Shown here piece by piece: positions 5,493 to 6,885 of a DNA stretch of 6,885 nucleotides (positions are counted from its first letter, which is position 1; the number at the start of each line of letters is the position of its first letter). A program made the translations under genes and the position numbers. Source of the stretch: Candidatus Bathyarchaeota archaeon (lineage in GTDB: Archaea > Thermoproteota > Bathyarchaeia > Bathyarchaeales > WUQV01); the NCBI GenBank assembly GCA_009889585.1, contig WUQV01000298.1:1-6885 (forward strand), written 5' to 3'. Below the pieces are notes generated by a model that was not told the origin of the DNA, searched no databases, and saw nothing but the letters and a program-made list of their open reading frames with translations.

Positions 5493-5753
5493 AGCGCTTA
5501 AAGGCTTCTTAAGGCTCGTCGTCGATGGATGTTGAAGCGTTCGTTAAAGAGCTTGGCGATCCCTGGTGCCTTGAGGAACACGTTGCGACATCTTCTCACG
5601 ATGCGACTTCCCCTTACGAATGATTGCGGGCCCTTTAATGTGAAGCTTACGAGGTTCTAGCGTTCGGCCGAGGCTTTACGTCATCATCGTTTCTTTCGCG
5701 CTATTAGAAGGTTTATATGTGCGCAATAGAAGCTATTGTACACGGTGATTTAA
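5493..5753. other. Gene-poor stretch between the element and the toxin-antitoxin operon
   Basis: The only frame of note is 5525-5623 (+), 32 codons beginning MDVEAFVKELGDPWCLEEH. Its first 20 residues look protein-like, but it has no recognisable domain and may be the front of a truncated gene. The first 20 or so bases after 5492 would be the guide of the element's RNA. The last 50 bases hold the promoter of the downstream operon. Nothing else was recognised. Confidence 0.35.
5712..5748 (+). promoter_or_regulatory. Promoter and ribosome binding site of the toxin-antitoxin operon
   Basis: GG-TTTATAT (5712-5718) is a good TATA box, placing the start of transcription near 5741. Unlike the other genes here, this transcript has a short leader with GGTGA (5744-5748), complementary to the archaeal 16S 3' end, 5 bases before the GTG at 5754. 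The sequence between TATA and start contains imperfect symmetry (AATAGAAGCTATT, 5726-5738), a possible operator for the RHH antitoxin. Confidence 0.5.
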
Positions 5754-6077
5754 GTGTCCCTCGAGGCTGTTACGACGAGGCTTCCCAAGGAAATGTTATC
5801 CGAAATCGAGAGGCTAGCTCAAAGGGAAAAAGTCGATCGTTCTGAGCTGATTAGGCGCTTATTGGATTTTGCGCTTAAACAAAAAAGGGTTGAAGAAGCC
5901 GTCCAAGCCTATCAAGATGGTAGAGTTACCCTTTGGAAGGCCGCTGAGATGGCTGGAGTATCCCTTCGAAGGATGATGGAGATCGTTAAGGAGAAGAAGA
6001 TACCTGTGTCTTATACGTTAGATGATCTCAAGCGCGACTTAGATTATGTTCGACGAAGGATTAATAGTGAGCAATAG
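5754..6077 (+). CDS. RHH-UPF0175 antitoxin
   Basis: A 107-residue antitoxin. Residues about 4-43 are a ribbon-helix-helix DNA-binding domain (EAVTTRLPKEMLSEIERLAQ, then VDRSELIRRLLDFAL). Residues about 45-100 match UPF0175 (VEEAVQAYQDGRVTLWKAAE, MAGVSLRRMMEIV, then a hydrophobic/acidic tail YTLDDLKRDLDYV). UPF0175 proteins are routinely paired with PIN-domain toxins. The C-terminal half is expected to bind and mask the toxin while the RHH dimer represses the operon. The GTG start is fixed by GGTGA 5 bases upstream. The toxin gene begins inside its last codons with a 32-base overlap, so the two are translationally coupled with the antitoxin made first. Confidence 0.85.
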   Translation: MSLEAVTTRLPKEMLSEIERLAQREKVDRSELIRRLLDFALKQKRVEEAVQAYQDGRVTLWKAAEMAGVSLRRMMEIVKEKKIPVSYTLDDLKRDLDYVRRRINSEQ

Positions 6078-6567
6078 TAGCCCGCTGATTTGGTTGGCTA
6101 AAATCGGCAGGCTAACGCTCCTGAAGGACCTCTTCGGAGAAGTTGTCATCCCGAGGAGAGTATACGTCGAAACTGCTTTGGAGAGGAAATTCGCAGACTC
6201 TGTTTTGATTGAAGAAGCCATGAAAGAGGGGTGGATAAGGGTTTCAGAGGAGGAGGTGAGTAATGCTCAGATATTGGCGGAGGTTTCAGGCGTACACCTA
6301 GGCGAGGCTGAGGCCATTCTTTTAGCTCGAAAACTAGGAGTTGAATTAATAGCAGATGAAAGGGAGGCGTCCGTGATCGCTCAAATGTTCGGCGTTAGGC
6401 CGATAGGTACGATAGCCGTTCTATTGCTCGCCTTAGCTAAGGGTCGATTAACCATCAGCGAGTTTAAGGAGTGCTTAGACCGCTTAATGGCCTTCGGCTT
6501 TTGGCTCTCTATAGACGTGTATAACAAAGCGTTAGAGGAGGCTCGATCTATAGCGAAGGATAAGTAG
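6046..6567 (+). CDS. DUF3368 PIN-domain RNase toxin
   Basis: A 173-residue PIN-like nuclease, VapC-type in role. The first strand and active-site loop read LIVSNSSPLIWLAKIG (about residues 6-21), with N10 where many PIN domains have Asp; Asn is common in DUF3368 members. Other likely metal-site residues are E42 (VYVET), E87 in LGEAEAILLA and D104 in LIADEREA; the GT of PIGTIAVLL (121-122) closes the domain. Family toxins cleave RNA, often tRNA or rRNA; the target here is unknown. The ATG at 6046 is preferred because a GTG at 6067, although preceded by GAAGG, would cut off the first strand. It lies directly after, and overlaps, the UPF0175 antitoxin. The pair appears complete. Confidence 0.85.
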   Translation: MFDEGLIVSNSSPLIWLAKIGRLTLLKDLFGEVVIPRRVYVETALERKFADSVLIEEAMKEGWIRVSEEEVSNAQILAEVSGVHLGEAEAILLARKLGVELIADEREASVIAQMFGVRPIGTIAVLLLALAKGRLTISEFKECLDRLMAFGFWLSIDVYNKALEEARSIAKDK

Positions 6568-6604
6568 ATGCTTTTGCGCTTTTGAATTACACAATCATTC
6601 CTTA

Positions 6605-6885
6605 AGATGCGTTGAGAGGGGCCTTCCGACGGTTAACGCCTTCGTAACGCTTTATGATGAGGAAACAGGGTTGCCTCTCGCCGTCATGGACGGAGCCGTT
6701 TTAACAGGCCTTCGAACGGAGGCGGCGACCGCCGTCTCCGTCAAACACATGGCTCCTGAGTATGTGAATAAGGTCGCTATGATAGGGGCAGGCTTTCAAG
6801 CGAATTACCAAGTGAGGGCCGTGGCAGCCGTTAAGCCGTTTAAGGAGTTAGCTATTCACGATAAGGTGTTCGAAAAGGCCGTTAA
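6605..6885 (+). pseudogene. Ornithine cyclodeaminase/mu-crystallin family gene lacking its N-terminus
   Basis: Homology begins abruptly at ERGLPTVNAFVTLYDEETG and runs to the window edge. It includes the conserved VMDGAVLTGLRTEAATAV, with the substrate-binding Arg of LRTxAA, and the NAD(P)-binding VAMIGAGFQANYQVRAV (GxGxxA). Members are dimeric NAD(P)-dependent dehydrogenase-like enzymes, such as ornithine cyclodeaminase, alanine dehydrogenase or imine reductases. The roughly 75 residues normally found before RGLPTV are absent. The frame upstream of 6605 is open but holds no ATG or GTG start and no family-like text; the first in-frame ATG is at 6686, inside the core. The break falls 40 bases after the PIN toxin stop, so loss probably accompanied arrival of the toxin-antitoxin pair or a rearrangement. 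The C-terminus lies beyond the window. Confidence 0.7.

Noticed and set aside
5212..5512. Plus- and minus-strand frames of 62-95 codons across the transposon core
   Set aside because: The sequence is explained by GC-rich stems; the translations are rich in Arg, Pro and Gly with no domain. A decayed tnpB tail (PSEPEGDGLP) is possible but cannot be supported.

Overview
The window looks archaeal, most likely from a thermophilic Thermoproteota, Bathyarchaeia or Korarchaeota-type lineage. Promoters are TATA boxes about 26 bases upstream of, or almost at, the start codons, so several genes look leaderless. GTG starts are common, and AGG/ATA codons are frequent. The gene families (HEPN/MNT, UPF0175 with a DUF3368 PIN, ACT-V4R, clan AA aspartic protease) are typical of such genomes. 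The lineage is inferred from style only, because no rRNA or marker gene is present.

Left part (1-1551, minus): the first 517 codons of an APC-superfamily amino acid permease, with its C-terminus off the left edge and a leaderless-type promoter. An apparently non-coding gap (1552-1819) follows. Next comes a minus-strand HemK/PrmC-like methyltransferase (1820-2368) whose glycine-rich SAM motif and NPPY motif are both ruined. The lost NPPY-LPS residues are still readable in a shifted frame, so this is probably a decaying gene.

Middle part (2483-5082): a promoter drives a small retropepsin-like aspartic protease, followed 4 bases later by the first 47 codons of a HEPN-domain gene. That HEPN gene is broken: a segment of about 218 bases interrupts it, and its C-terminal end reappears in other frames just before, and overlapping, an intact MNT nucleotidyltransferase (3374-3712). 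An ACT-V4R fusion protein (3842-4639) converges on a minus-strand membrane-anchored coiled-coil protein with 33-bp internal repeats (4711-5082). A long inverted repeat between them probably ends both transcripts.

Right part (5174-6885): a 319-bp non-autonomous IS200/IS605 (IS608-type) element carries complete left and right ends (TTAC flank, AAAG guide and hairpin; GAAT guide, hairpin and TCAA) but no transposase. Its interior is a chain of stable hairpins and probably represents an orphan TnpB guide-RNA (omega/reRNA) scaffold. After a gene-poor stretch lies a complete type II toxin-antitoxin pair, an RHH-UPF0175 antitoxin and a DUF3368 PIN toxin, with its own promoter. Directly behind it is an ornithine cyclodeaminase/mu-crystallin family gene that lacks its N-terminal third.

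Overall the region is accessory and in flux: two toxin-antitoxin type loci (one broken, one intact), a transposon relic and three decayed genes (methyltransferase, HEPN, ornithine cyclodeaminase) lie among a few intact genes. No CRISPR array, tRNA or rRNA was seen.
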